From the NCBI GenBank assembly GCA_019634635.1, contig JAHCBB010000014.1, positions 1-64,000 of the forward strand: DNA of 64,000 bases, written 5' to 3'. Numbering within the stretch: position 1 is the stretch's first letter; every line of letters begins with the position of its first letter. The translations under genes were made by a program, and so were the position numbers. The notes beneath the pieces are model-generated. The model was not told the DNA's origin and made no database searches. It saw nothing but the letters and a program-made list of their open reading frames with translations. Shown here in pieces: positions 37,855 to 46,656 of the stretch. The stretch is from Verrucomicrobiia bacterium (GTDB taxonomy: Bacteria > Verrucomicrobiota > Verrucomicrobiia > Limisphaerales > UBA9464).

Positions 37855-39468
37855 ATGAAGCGACGTACATTTGTCGAAAAATTGATGTACATGGGTACTG
37901 CAGTTGCCACGTCCTCTTTGCGATCACACGGCGCCACCCGCGCACCCGTTCTCAGGCACGGTGCCGCATCCACAGCGGTGGAAGAAGCGACGGAGTGGTC
38001 GCGGGCGCTGGTGTCGGGCCGCCGGACGAGCCACGAACTGGCGAAAGCGTGCCTGCGCGCGATTCGAGCCACCAATTTGCATGGACCTGCAGTCCGGGCG
38101 GTGCTGGTTACGGATCCCGAGGTTCTGGCGAAGGCCGAGGCGCTGGATGAACTCCGGGGGCGGGAGGGTTCGCTGGGTCCCGTGCATGGCCTGCCCATCC
38201 TCCTCAAGGACAACGTGGACACCGGGGACCGCCTCCCGACCACCGCGGGTTCGCTGGCACTTGCGGGAACCCGGGCTCCGCGCGATGCGGAGGTCACCCG
38301 GCGGCTTCGAAATGCCGGCGCATTGATCCTCGGCAAAACGAACTTGAGCGAATGGGCGAACATCCGGTCCACACGATCGTCCAGCGGCTGGAGCGCCCTC
38401 GGTGGACAGACCCGGAATCCCTACGCGCTGGATCGTTCCCCAAGCGGCTCGAGCTCGGGCTCGGCGGTCGCCGTGGCCGCGGGATTCTGCGCCGCTGCGG
38501 TTGGCACCGAGACCGACGGGTCCGTGGTCTCACCTGCCGCCGCCTGCTCGGTCGTTGGTTTCAAGCCGACCGTTGGTCTGGTCAGCCGCCGCGGCATCAT
38601 CCCCATCTCCTCCACGCAGGACACCGCGGGTCCGATGGCCCGGACCGTGGCGGACACCGCACTGCTCCTGGGTGCCATGGCGGGAGAAGATCCTGAGGAT
38701 CCTTCGACCCTCGGGGCCTCCCGGTACCGCGAGTCCGACTACACCCGATGGCTCGACCCCAAGGCGCTTCAGGGGGCGCGCCTGGGCGTTGCACGACAGT
38801 TCTTTGGGGCACATCTGCTCGTGGATGCCCAGATCGAGCGGCAGCTTGGGCTGCTTCGCGAACTGGGCGCGGTGTTGGTGGATCCCGTGACGATCCCGAC
38901 CCTTGGCCAATTTGGCGACGCCGAGATGGAAGTGTTGCTTTACGAACTGAAAGCGGGCCTCGCCGCATACCTCTCCACCCGGGGCGACGAGGTGCCGGTG
39001 CGGACGCTGGCGGACATCATTGCCTTCAACGAGCGGCATCGGGACCGGGAGATGGCGCTGTTTGACCAGGATCTGTTCCTTCGGGCCGAGGCCAAAGGCC
39101 CCCTCACGGATCCCGCCTACCTCCAGGCCCGCGAACAGTGCCGGCGGCTTGCGCGAGTGGAGGGAGTGGAGGCGGTGCTCGCCGGTCACCGCCTGGATGC
39201 ACTTGTGGCGCCCACCGCCGGGTTGCCGTGGTTGATTGACCCCGTGGCGGGCGACGCGCCGGGCGGAGGCTGTTCCTCCCTGCCGGCGGTTGCCGGCACA
39301 CCGCACCTCACGGTGCCCGCGGGTTACGTCCGCGGACTGCCGGTGGGCCTTTCGTTCATGGGACCCGCATGGAGCGAGGCCCGATTACTCGCGCTGGGAT
39401 ATGCCTTCGAGCAGGCCGCTCGCTGCCGCCGTCCGCCCGCGTTCCTTTTCACCGCCGGCCGGCTGTAA
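37855..39468 (+). CDS. Amidase signature family enzyme, probably Tat-exported
   Basis: A 537-aa amidase. The start at 37855 gives MKRRTFVEKLMYMGTAVATS, a twin-arginine-like signal (RRTFVEK) before the enzyme. The amidase signature is complete: Lys of ILLKDNVDTGD (catalytic Lys), then DRSPSGSSSGSAVAVAAGFC containing the cis-Ser, and TETDGSVVSPAAACSVVGFK containing the catalytic Ser (GTETDGSV). The later DTAGPMARTVAD is also typical. Such enzymes hydrolyse linear amides; exported relatives act on environmental or cell-wall amides. It starts 52 bp after the TPR/FG-GAP gene. The substrate is unknown. Confidence 0.93.
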   Translation: MKRRTFVEKLMYMGTAVATSSLRSHGATRAPVLRHGAASTAVEEATEWSRALVSGRRTSHELAKACLRAIRATNLHGPAVRAVLVTDPEVLAKAEALDELRGREGSLGPVHGLPILLKDNVDTGDRLPTTAGSLALAGTRAPRDAEVTRRLRNAGALILGKTNLSEWANIRSTRSSSGWSALGGQTRNPYALDRSPSGSSSGSAVAVAAGFCAAAVGTETDGSVVSPAAACSVVGFKPTVGLVSRRGIIPISSTQDTAGPMARTVADTALLLGAMAGEDPEDPSTLGASRYRESDYTRWLDPKALQGARLGVARQFFGAHLLVDAQIERQLGLLRELGAVLVDPVTIPTLGQFGDAEMEVLLYELKAGLAAYLSTRGDEVPVRTLADIIAFNERHRDREMALFDQDLFLRAEAKGPLTDPAYLQAREQCRRLARVEGVEAVLAGHRLDALVAPTAGLPWLIDPVAGDAPGGGCSSLPAVAGTPHLTVPAGYVRGLPVGLSFMGPAWSEARLLALGYAFEQAARCRRPPAFLFTAGRL

Positions 39469-39506
39469 CCCGACTTGGCGAACTGGAGGGTAATCTTGAA
39501 ATGTCT

Positions 39507-39696
39507 GACTCAAGTCTCAAAACCCCATGATCTACCACCGTCCCGCCGCTCCTCCTCACCCGGAAGTCACGTCCCCCGTCAACTCCCATGCGCCGTTGGA
39601 CGAGACCTCAGATCTGCCATGGGAACCCGCCGCGTCCTGATGATGCGCAAGAGGCCCTAACCCGGCGTGGGATATCAAAGTTTTAGATGCGACCCC
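39507..39696 (+). repeat. MITE-like element, copy A (right part only)
   Basis: This corresponds to the right-hand two thirds of the element defined by copy D (46657-46963). It ends in TTAGATGCGACCCC at 39683-39696, the exact reverse complement of the GGGGTCGCATCTAA that begins copies C and D. The left part is missing. The next gene remnant begins within 2 bp of its end. Confidence 0.75.
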
Positions 39697-39697
39697 A

Positions 39698-40210
39698 ATG
39701 ATTTTCCGCGTCACGATGCGCCCTGCGCCGAGCGTTCCCGGTCACCGGCACCCGCTCGATCAAGCGGCGGAGTTGGCGGATGACGTCGGCCAATCGCTGG
39801 TCCCAAGTCGAGTGACCTCGCGACGGCGGGCCTACTTTTGGCAAAGCGTCTGCCTCGTGGTCGGCGCGGCGGTGGTCGCGCTTTGCGTGGCCCTTCGTCC
39901 GGTCGCGCTCCCCACGGGGCTGTCCGGCCATCTGTCGAAGGAGGACCGACGGAGCATTGCGTCGCTCGTCTGCCGCGACGCGCACCAACGAAGCTGGAAC
40001 GCTCTCCGGCAATGGGATCTGGAGGCCGCGTGGCGTTGGTTCCGTGTCCCGCGAAAAAGCCGAATGTGGAGCAGCGGACGTCCCGAAGATGAGGCCGTGG
40101 TGATCCAAGTGGGCGCCGACGACCGATCCCATCCCGACAGCTATCGCGTGATCGTTCGATAAGTGTTCAAGAAAGCGGACGGCTGTTGGAAAATCAACGG
40201 CTCGTACTGA
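39698..40210 (+). pseudogene. Small membrane protein gene with premature in-frame stop
   Basis: Reading from 39698, or more safely from the ATG at 39716, gives a protein with one transmembrane helix (YFWQSVCLVVGAAVVALCVA) and a conserved-looking soluble part (LSKEDRRSIASLVCRDAHQR, WDLEAAWRWFRVPRK). A TAA at 40160-40162 interrupts the frame. The same frame continues sensibly for 15 more codons, reading VFKKADGCWKINGSY and then TGA at 40208-40210. That continuation looks like the natural C-terminus, so the gene is probably truncated or inactive. The function is unknown. Confidence 0.6.
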
Positions 40211-40246
40211 AGTGAACGAACCTCTGGGATCAGTGATCGGAGAAAC

Positions 40247-40492
40247 GGGGCCGCAACGGATCCAATGACAACTTGTCCCCAAGCCGGGTGCCATGGCGGG
40301 AACTCCAGAGGTGGTCGGAGAGCGCGGCGCCAAAAGGGTTCGCAGCCTGGGCGGCAGCAGCAGATTCCGGTCCCAGGCTCTTCCAGACCACCACTGTCCC
40401 GGCGCTCCTCCTTGCCCGGGATTCACGCCCCGCATCAATTCCCGCGAGCCGTCACAGGACGCCACCGATCTGGCATGGCAACCCACCGCTGG
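40247..40492 (+). repeat. MITE-like element, copy B (degenerate ends)
   Basis: It aligns with the inner part of copies C and D, sharing CAAGCCGGGTGCCATGGCGG at 40280-40299 and the GGGATTCACGCCCC block. The left terminus is decayed (GGGGCCGCAACGGATC in place of GGGGTCGCATCTAA) and the right terminus is lost. It lies between the interrupted membrane protein gene and the hydrolase remnant. Confidence 0.7.
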
Positions 40493-40561
40493 ACCAACCG
40501 CGGCTGAGGGGACGTGCATGACATCCCCACGGATCCTGGACCTGCCGCGTCTCCTTAGGAA

Positions 40562-40942
40562 ACACGTCGGGCTGGTGTGCGTGGCGAGTACGGCGGTCTG
40601 GGGCTGCCCGTCGCCAGGCAGACCTGGCAGACTGAAAAGAACTGGTGATACAAGAGCGACAACACCAGGGAGGAACCATCCGCGGCGTACCTCAACCTTC
40701 TCCGAAAGCTTCAACCCCTGATCGGCTCGTCCGGACTGGCCGCTGCGGTATACACGCAGACAACGGATCTGGGGATCGAGGTGAACGGCCTTTTGACCTG
40801 TGCCCGGGCCATTCTCAAGCTTGACCCGGAAGTTCCCGCCGCGGCGCACCACGAGATCCTGGGCGCCCCGATCCCCCATCGCGTGTACGGGACGGACACG
40901 CCACCGGCCGTTTCCGGCCCGCTCCCCATTTCGAATCCGTAG
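40562..40942 (+). pseudogene. Remnant of a glycoside hydrolase family 2-like gene (C-terminus)
   Basis: One frame reads GEYGGLGLPVARQTWQTEKN-W-stop-YKSDNTREEPSAAYLNLLRK and then LQPLIGSSGLAAAVYTQTTD, LGIEVNGLLTCARAILKLDP, ending at TAG 40940-40942. The GEYGGLGLPV, NW-YKSDNTRE and GLAAAVYTQTTD..EVNGLLT.....KLDP blocks are what I know from the C-terminal end of GH2/beta-galactosidase-like proteins of PVC bacteria. An in-frame TGA at 40646-40648 replaces what is probably a Gly codon after NW. The upstream catalytic domain is absent, so this is a decayed tail of a lost gene. Confidence 0.7.
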
Positions 40943-41369
40943 GGTGTGCCGATGACCCGCGCCGCCGTGTGACCAAGCCCCGTCCCGTGGAGGCTCACGC
41001 ACGATGGATCGCACGCAGAGGCGCGGAGAAGGCGACAGGCTCCGGACGACCGCTGCCGGTGGCCCGTTTTCAGATTCGGGAGACACCATGCTCGAATCAC
41101 TAACCTGCCCGTAGAGCGCGACAACTCCTGAGCCCAAGTCCCAATTCGCCGTGCAACCAACCACGACGGCACGAAGTTCACGAAGTCGAAGGCGACGTTG
41201 GCTCGCCGGTCAGGATGGATCTGGTGCGGACGCGTGCAGCCGGAACGACGGCTGTTTCCGTCGGGCCCTTCGTGGTGAATCCGCCTTCTCTCGGGCGGAC
41301 TTCTCCAAGAATCGGGCACGTCGCGGACGGTTGCCGAGGCGCTTCGCCCTCGGTAAGTTGTCAGGGCCG
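40943..41369. other. Intergenic region without recognised gene
   Basis: These 427 bp lie between the hydrolase remnant and the ThuA gene. They contain the short CACGAAGTTCACGAAG motif (41171-41186), similar to simple CACGAAG repeats seen between genes in some PVC genomes. Nothing else is supported. Confidence 0.4.
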
Positions 41370-42209
41370 ATGAAACACCTGCTGCGACTCCTGACGACCC
41401 TGTTCCTATCCTCGCCAGCCCATGTGGCATTGGCTCACGATCCCGTCGCGCCCGCCGCGTTGGGCGGGGATCGCATCAAGGTGCTAGTCTTCTCCGGCAC
41501 GGCCTACTACCGGCATCCCGACATCCCCGGCATCAACCGGTGGCTGGTGCTGCTCGGCCATGAGAACAGCTTGGAGGTCGACATCACGGAGCATCCAAAC
41601 GATCTCATGCCGCATGTGCTCGAGAAATACGACGTGCTCCTGCTCAACAACGCCAATGAACTCGACAAAATCATCCCGGAGGAACAGCGACGGTCGGTTG
41701 AGGGGTGGTTTCGCAATGGCAAGAAGGGTATCGTCGGGCTGCATGCAGCCCTGGTTCGTCAAACCGGCTGGCCATGGCTCAACGAGCTGGGAGGGTGTGA
41801 TTTCAACAGCGATTCGGAGTTTACCAAGGCCAGGGTGATCGTGGATCCCGCCGCGAGGAACCACCCCACCGTGAAAGGGCAACCCGCAGAGTTCTGGATT
41901 GAGGCGGACTGGACGAACCACGACCGCTCCGTGACCGGGCTTCCGGGATTCCAGGTGCTGCTCCGCGTGGACGAAAGCACCTACACGCCGGTGCGCGAAT
42001 GGTTCAAGACGCGCGGCGGCGAACCGATGGGCGAGGATCATCCCATCTCCTGGACGAACGAGCCGGCGACAGGTGGGCGCTTTTTCTACACCGAGTTCGG
42101 CCACGATCTTCGCTCGCTGAGCACGCCCTTTGTCCGCCAGCACGTGCTGGAAGGCATCCGCTGGGTCGCAGCGGCAAATGGAAGTTCCGATGACATCGCT
42201 CCGAAATGA
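41370..42209 (+). CDS. Exported ThuA-domain protein
   Basis: 279 aa from the ATG at 41370. A signal peptide (residues 1-22, LLRLLTTLFLSSPAHVALAH) precedes a ThuA domain, a class I glutamine-amidotransferase-like fold. Visible features are KVLVFSGTAYYRHPDIPGIN, YDVLLLNNANELDKIIPEEQ, GIVGLHAALVRQTGWPWLNE, HPISWTNEPATGGRFFYTEF and GHD near the C-terminus. ThuA proteins are linked to sugar (trehalose and related) use, and exported PVC versions often accompany glycan degradation genes. The reaction is not established. It stands alone among element copies and gene remnants but appears intact. Confidence 0.9.
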   Translation: MKHLLRLLTTLFLSSPAHVALAHDPVAPAALGGDRIKVLVFSGTAYYRHPDIPGINRWLVLLGHENSLEVDITEHPNDLMPHVLEKYDVLLLNNANELDKIIPEEQRRSVEGWFRNGKKGIVGLHAALVRQTGWPWLNELGGCDFNSDSEFTKARVIVDPAARNHPTVKGQPAEFWIEADWTNHDRSVTGLPGFQVLLRVDESTYTPVREWFKTRGGEPMGEDHPISWTNEPATGGRFFYTEFGHDLRSLSTPFVRQHVLEGIRWVAAANGSSDDIAPK

Positions 42210-42305
42210 GCGTCGTGGAGCCAGGGAGCAGCCCGTATTCACGGACTCAGCACATAACGATCTTTCCAAGAGGACGTGTATTCCGTCATTGACTAGTGGA
42301 GCACT

Positions 42306-42531
42306 GGGGTCGCATCTAATATAACGGCGATGGATCTCCAAGCCGGATGCCATGGCGGGAACTCCTGGGGTGGTTGGACAGCGCGGCGCGGAAATGGGTC
42401 GCGGCCTGGGCTGCAACAGCAAAGTCGAGTCCCAGGATCTCCCAGAGCACCACCGCCCCGTCGCTGCTCCTTGCCCGGGATTCACGCCCCCCATCAACTC
42501 CCGCGCGACGTTCCAGGAGACAACCTTCGCG
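42306..42531 (+). repeat. MITE-like element, copy C (right end lost)
   Basis: It starts with the intact terminus GGGGTCGCATCTAA at 42306-42319 and is nearly identical to copy D for about 210 bp, including ACTCCTGGGGTGGTTGGACA near 42361. Similarity stops at about 42531. Within about 15 bp the remnant of an adaptor gene on the other strand begins. Confidence 0.75.
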
Positions 42532-42545
42532 AGGGGTGCTGGACG

Positions 42546-42765
42546 GCAGCGTTGATACGTGTCCGACCAGCCGCGCTGCCCGACCAGCGCTGAGCGGTGG
42601 ATGTTCCAGGTAGAGCTGCAGGTCATCCGAGTGGGCGGTCTGCTGTTGTGCCTCTTGTGGAGGCGGGGACGGGTCCGTGTGTGAATGGCGATGACATCCG
42701 GCGAACGCCAGACACAACGCCAGTCCACTCGAGATACGCGTGAGGCGCCGGCCCCCTGGGTGCAA
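42546..42765 (-). pseudogene. Truncated RND/HlyD-family periplasmic adaptor lipoprotein
   Basis: About 73 residues remain from a TTG start at 42765: a lipoprotein signal (GLALCLAFAGC, lipobox Cys), then a Pro/Gln-rich stretch and DLQLYLEHPPLSAGRAARLV-GHVSTL. The L-x-EHPPL-x-AG-x(3)-R-x(2)-GH-x(2)-TL pattern is what I know from the start of CusB/HlyD-type metal-efflux adaptors. The coding similarity ends where element copy C ends, so the rest of the gene was lost or replaced there. Confidence 0.55.
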
Positions 42766-43137
42766 GGTTTTGGGGCAGATGCAGGAAATTCATGGTCAAC
42801 GAATTAGTAAGTAGCTGTCCAGCGGCACGCAGGCAGGGAACGAGCGCCCGGGACGACTTCGGGTGTCGGTTCGGCGGGAGTTTTGCGGACCGTGAGGACC
42901 GCCGCAGGACGGCGGGTCGCAGATCCTTAACCGCAATCCGGGGGCCGTGCGGGGATCACCACCCGTTGGTGGAAGGACCGCGAGGGTTGCGAGCAGCAAG
43001 GCAACCATGGACCTCAGCTCCGGCGCCGACGTGTTTGTGGACGCGGACTCCCGCAGGCGCAAGGTGCGGGATTGAGCGGCACCGATTTCCAGTGTCCCAA
43101 ACGGACCTCGCTGCGGAGATTCTCCGGATACAAGCGC
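42766..43137. other. Intergenic region upstream of the sigma-fusion gene
   Basis: 372 bp with no recognisable gene or repeat; short open frames here lack family features. It should contain the promoter of the sigma/carboxypeptidase-regulatory gene. Confidence 0.4.
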
Positions 43138-46100
43138 ATGACTCCCATGGATGACTGGCAACTGCTCGACGCCTACGCCCGCGATGGATCGGAGGCCGCG
43201 TTTTCGCGGTTGGTGGATCGTCACCTCGGACTCGTGCATGCCGCCGCCAGGCGGCAGGTCCGCGACGATGCCCTGGCTGCGGATGTGGCCCAGGCGGTCT
43301 TCCTGCTGCTCGCGCGGAAGGCCGGTTCCCTGGGGCGCCGCGGGTTGCTCCTGGGGTGGTTGTTCCAGACCACCCGGTTCGTGGCGGCCCGGGCGCTGCG
43401 TGCCGACGCCCGCCGGCAGCGACGCGAACAGGAAGCCGCCTCCATGCAGGAACTCCATACCCCGGATCCCCGCTGGGACCAACTTGCCCCCGAAGTGGAT
43501 GAGGCGCTGTCCCGACTCGGAGCCGCCGACCGCAATGCCCTCCTGCTGCGCTTTGGCGAGGGCCGAAACCACCGCGAGGTCGCCAACGCACTCGGCCTCA
43601 CGGAGGAGGCGGCCAGGAAACGGGTGAACCGGGCCATTGAAAAGCTCCGCGGCGTGCTGCTCCGCCAGGGCGTCACCGTGACGGCAGGGATGCTGGGCAG
43701 CCTGCTTGCCGATCGCCTCTGTGCCGCCCCGCCGCCCGGACTGGCGACCGCCATCTCGCAGGGCGTCGCCGGCGATGTCATCCCGCACGAAGCTGCAGGA
43801 CTGGCGCAACAGGTCGCGTCCGCGTGGCGTCGGGCGCGGTTGCAGCTCGCTGTCGGAGTCCTGGGAACGGCGGCCGTCATGGCCCTCGTGGTCCTTGCAC
43901 CGCGGAATTTCGGCCCGAAGCCCACCGTCTCGGCAGCAACCGCCCTCAGTTCACCCCCGGAGTCGGGATCGTCCGTTCATCCCAATACTGGCTTTCAACG
44001 GTCTGCCGGTTCCGGGACGTTCCGCCTCCGGGTAGTTGCGGCCGACACCGGGGAGCCGCTGTCCGATGCCCGGGTGCCGGTCAATTTTGTGTCTGATGGC
44101 GAGTGGATAGCACCCGCAGATCTGAGGACCGACGTGGCGGGGGAATGCGTCATTCCATTGCCGCGCGGCGTGCTGATGCGACTGGATGCCGGGGCGCATC
44201 TGCCAGGTTATGAGAACCGCTTCTTTACCTGGAATGCCCGTTGGCAGCATCCCCGGCCCGAGGAGTACACGTTGCGGCTGGGTCGTGCCGACACCGTGGG
44301 TGGCATTGTGGTGGACGGCCGGGGGCGTCCCGTCCCCAGCGTCACGGTCTGGTTGGCCTACCACCTCAGCGACACGTCGTGGCGGGAACCGGACGAGGAT
44401 CGAGAACGGCTGGGATTTATGCGGCGGCTCCGGGTGGGCGTGACCGACGCCAAAGGACGCTGGACTTGTGCCACAATTCCGCCGGCCCGGGACCGGTTTG
44501 CGTTCGAATTCGAACATCCGGATTACGCCCGCGAGGATTCCCTGGCTGTCAACCGCGACGACGCGACCGCGGTGGGACAGGAGGTCCTCGCCCTGGTGGC
44601 CGCCGGACGCATGGTGACCACGATGCAGCCCGGGATGATCGTTTACGGTCAGGTCGTCAATGCGTCCGGGGAGCCGGTCCCGGATGCCCGGATCGCGACC
44701 TCGTGGCATGAGGCTGCCGTGACTACCGATATCCATGGCGAGTTCAGTCTGGGGCCATTGCGGCAGGGAAGCATCCGGCTGGTGGCGACTGCGGACGGCT
44801 ACGCGCCTCGGCGGTTTGACGCCGGCCGTGAAGGACCCGTGCGTGTGTCCCTACACCCGGGCGGCGTGTTGCGTGTCCGAATGGTCACTCCCAATGGCGA
44901 TCCCATCGCCGGCGCCACGCTGGCGCTGCAGGATGGTTTTGGTGAAGGGGCGCTTGGATGGGACGGACGCTCCGATGACGAAGGACGCATCGAGTGGCGC
45001 AGCGCACCGCCCGGGGGCCGGTTCACCTTCACGGCGTATGCCCCCGGCCATCAGTATGCCCGGAATGTTCCGCTGACGGTGGACGGCCCTGAACACACGA
45101 TGGTTTTGCATCCGGTTCTGGTGGTCGCCGGCGCGGTCGTGGACGCCACGACCGGAGAGCCGGTCGCCCGGTTCAAGGCCATTCCTGGAAACGGACGGGA
45201 GTTTCCGAACTTCGACCGCAGCCAGCTTTTTTACGGAACCGATGGAGCGTATCGTCTGGACTTCGACGAAGCCGGCGAACCGGTGGTCCGGATCGAGGCT
45301 GAGGGGTACGAGACCACCCTCGGCCATCCTGTGCCTGGGCCTGATGGCCGTCCACGCTGTGACTTTGAGCTTCGGCGTGAGGATCCCAACCACGCCGTGC
45401 GGGGTGTCGTGCTGAATGCAGACGGGACCCCCGCGGCTGGTGCCGAGGTGGCGCTGTGCACGCTGGAAACTTCGGTGACCCTCGGGCCCGGACGCTTCCT
45501 GCGCCGTGAAGGCGGCATCCACACCGTGACCGACGACGCGGGACGGTTTGCCTTTCCGGTGGTTCGGGCGCCCCACACGGTGGTCGCGGTCTCCGTTCTT
45601 GGTTTCGGACTTGCGGGCATCCCGGGAAACGGTCCGGCCACGATCCGTCTGGAACCGTTTGGATCCATCGAGGGCGTGGTGAGCCGGGACAGACAGCCGC
45701 AGCCGGGACTCGACGTTGTCCTGAGCGAACCCAGCTTTCTGTTCCAGGCAGGCTGCGTGAGCCCGGACGTGGCGACCTTTCAGCAGCGAACGGATGCCGC
45801 CGGCCGATTCCTGATGACCTGGGTGCCTGGCGGGGACTACCTGCTTTATCTCAACCCGGGCCTGGGAATTTCCTTCACGGATGAGACCCCGGTCACGGTG
45901 ACTTCCGGCCGGTCGGCGACCGTGACTGTGGGGGAACCGGATCCTCTGGGGCGCCTTGTCACCGGCCGAGTGACGCCCTCGGAACCCGTGTCCGTGGGCG
46001 ACTGGCGGCGGCATGTCGGCACCCGCGTCCTTTCGAAGAAGATTCCGATCATCGAACCGCCCGCCGGGCTTACGGCCGAGGCGCGTCAGCGGTGGCGGTA

Positions 46101-46395
46101 CGGGTGGATCCGGACTGAAGAAGGCCGCGCTCATCTCAGGTTGCGTGCCAGCTACACGGTCGAGCTGGATCCCGACGGTAGCTTCTCCGTGCGAGGCGTG
46201 CCGCCCGGAGACTATGAATTGTGGGTGTGGGCCCGTCCCGCGGATGCCGCGCGACAGATCCCCTGGGACGCACGGGCCGCGTCATGGCAGGGCACCGTGA
46301 GCTGCGCAGTGACCGTTCCGGAACCGGATCCCGCCGATCCGGACGCCCCCCTGGATCTGGGCCCGCTGGAGATGAAGATCCGGCTCGCACGTTGA
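43138..46395 (+). CDS. ECF sigma factor fused to extracytoplasmic beta-sandwich domains
   Basis: 1085 aa from the ATG at 43138 (MTPMDDWQLL; MDDWQLL at 43147 is an alternative). Residues about 5-175 form a full ECF sigma factor: AFSRLVDRHLGLVHAAARRQ, LAADVAQAVFLLLARKA, GWLFQTTRFVAAR, ADRNALLLRFGEGRNHREVA and LGLTEEAARKRVNRAIEKLR. A single transmembrane helix (LAVGVLGTAAVMALVVLA) lies near residues 236-255. The remaining 800 residues form repeated carboxypeptidase-regulatory-like units (GGIVVDGRGRPVPSVTVWLA, YGQVVNASGEPVPDARIAT, RGVVLNADGTPAAGAEVALC). The layout predicts a membrane-tethered transcription factor with an outside sensor. Release of the sigma part would need proteolysis, which is not shown. 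Confidence 0.92.
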   Translation: MTPMDDWQLLDAYARDGSEAAFSRLVDRHLGLVHAAARRQVRDDALAADVAQAVFLLLARKAGSLGRRGLLLGWLFQTTRFVAARALRADARRQRREQEAASMQELHTPDPRWDQLAPEVDEALSRLGAADRNALLLRFGEGRNHREVANALGLTEEAARKRVNRAIEKLRGVLLRQGVTVTAGMLGSLLADRLCAAPPPGLATAISQGVAGDVIPHEAAGLAQQVASAWRRARLQLAVGVLGTAAVMALVVLAPRNFGPKPTVSAATALSSPPESGSSVHPNTGFQRSAGSGTFRLRVVAADTGEPLSDARVPVNFVSDGEWIAPADLRTDVAGECVIPLPRGVLMRLDAGAHLPGYENRFFTWNARWQHPRPEEYTLRLGRADTVGGIVVDGRGRPVPSVTVWLAYHLSDTSWREPDEDRERLGFMRRLRVGVTDAKGRWTCATIPPARDRFAFEFEHPDYAREDSLAVNRDDATAVGQEVLALVAAGRMVTTMQPGMIVYGQVVNASGEPVPDARIATSWHEAAVTTDIHGEFSLGPLRQGSIRLVATADGYAPRRFDAGREGPVRVSLHPGGVLRVRMVTPNGDPIAGATLALQDGFGEGALGWDGRSDDEGRIEWRSAPPGGRFTFTAYAPGHQYARNVPLTVDGPEHTMVLHPVLVVAGAVVDATTGEPVARFKAIPGNGREFPNFDRSQLFYGTDGAYRLDFDEAGEPVVRIEAEGYETTLGHPVPGPDGRPRCDFELRREDPNHAVRGVVLNADGTPAAGAEVALCTLETSVTLGPGRFLRREGGIHTVTDDAGRFAFPVVRAPHTVVAVSVLGFGLAGIPGNGPATIRLEPFGSIEGVVSRDRQPQPGLDVVLSEPSFLFQAGCVSPDVATFQQRTDAAGRFLMTWVPGGDYLLYLNPGLGISFTDETPVTVTSGRSATVTVGEPDPLGRLVTGRVTPSEPVSVGDWRRHVGTRVLSKKIPIIEPPAGLTAEARQRWRYGWIRTEEGRAHLRLRASYTVELDPDGSFSVRGVPPGDYELWVWARPADAARQIPWDARAASWQGTVSCAVTVPEPDPADPDAPLDLGPLEMKIRLAR

Positions 46396-46656
46396 AGCAT
46401 CCTGCAGATCGCCACGATGAATCCTAAATTCCCCCTGGGCGATGTGGAGTCCGCCATCGGTCCGCGATTCCATGAGTCCGATGCCGCACCACGGCTCCAC
46501 TGTGCCCGGGCCATTGACGAGACGGCGCTTCCTAGCCCGACCTTCGATCCTGAGAGAAGAACATGGGAATTTTCTCGTGGCGGCCGAGTGAAAACCCCAA
46601 TGAAACGGGGGCGTTGCGGGTGAAAAATTGGAGAAATAGCACCGTAGTGGTGCAAT
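46396..46656. other. Intergenic region before element copy D
   Basis: 261 bp with no supported gene. It has a purine-rich, lower-GC stretch near 46550-46650. The last 12 bp before the element (AGTGGTGCAAT) resemble the bases before copy C (AGTGGAGCACT), so the element boundary may extend slightly further left. Confidence 0.35.

Noticed and set aside
40646..40648. TGA in the hydrolase remnant as selenocysteine or recoded codon
   Set aside because: The catalytic part of the gene is missing and the zone is full of decay, so a nonsense mutation is the simpler explanation.
39683..41164. 493-codon minus-strand open frame through element copies A/B and the hydrolase remnant
   Set aside because: It crosses a repeat and a recognisable pseudogene on the other strand and has no protein family character.
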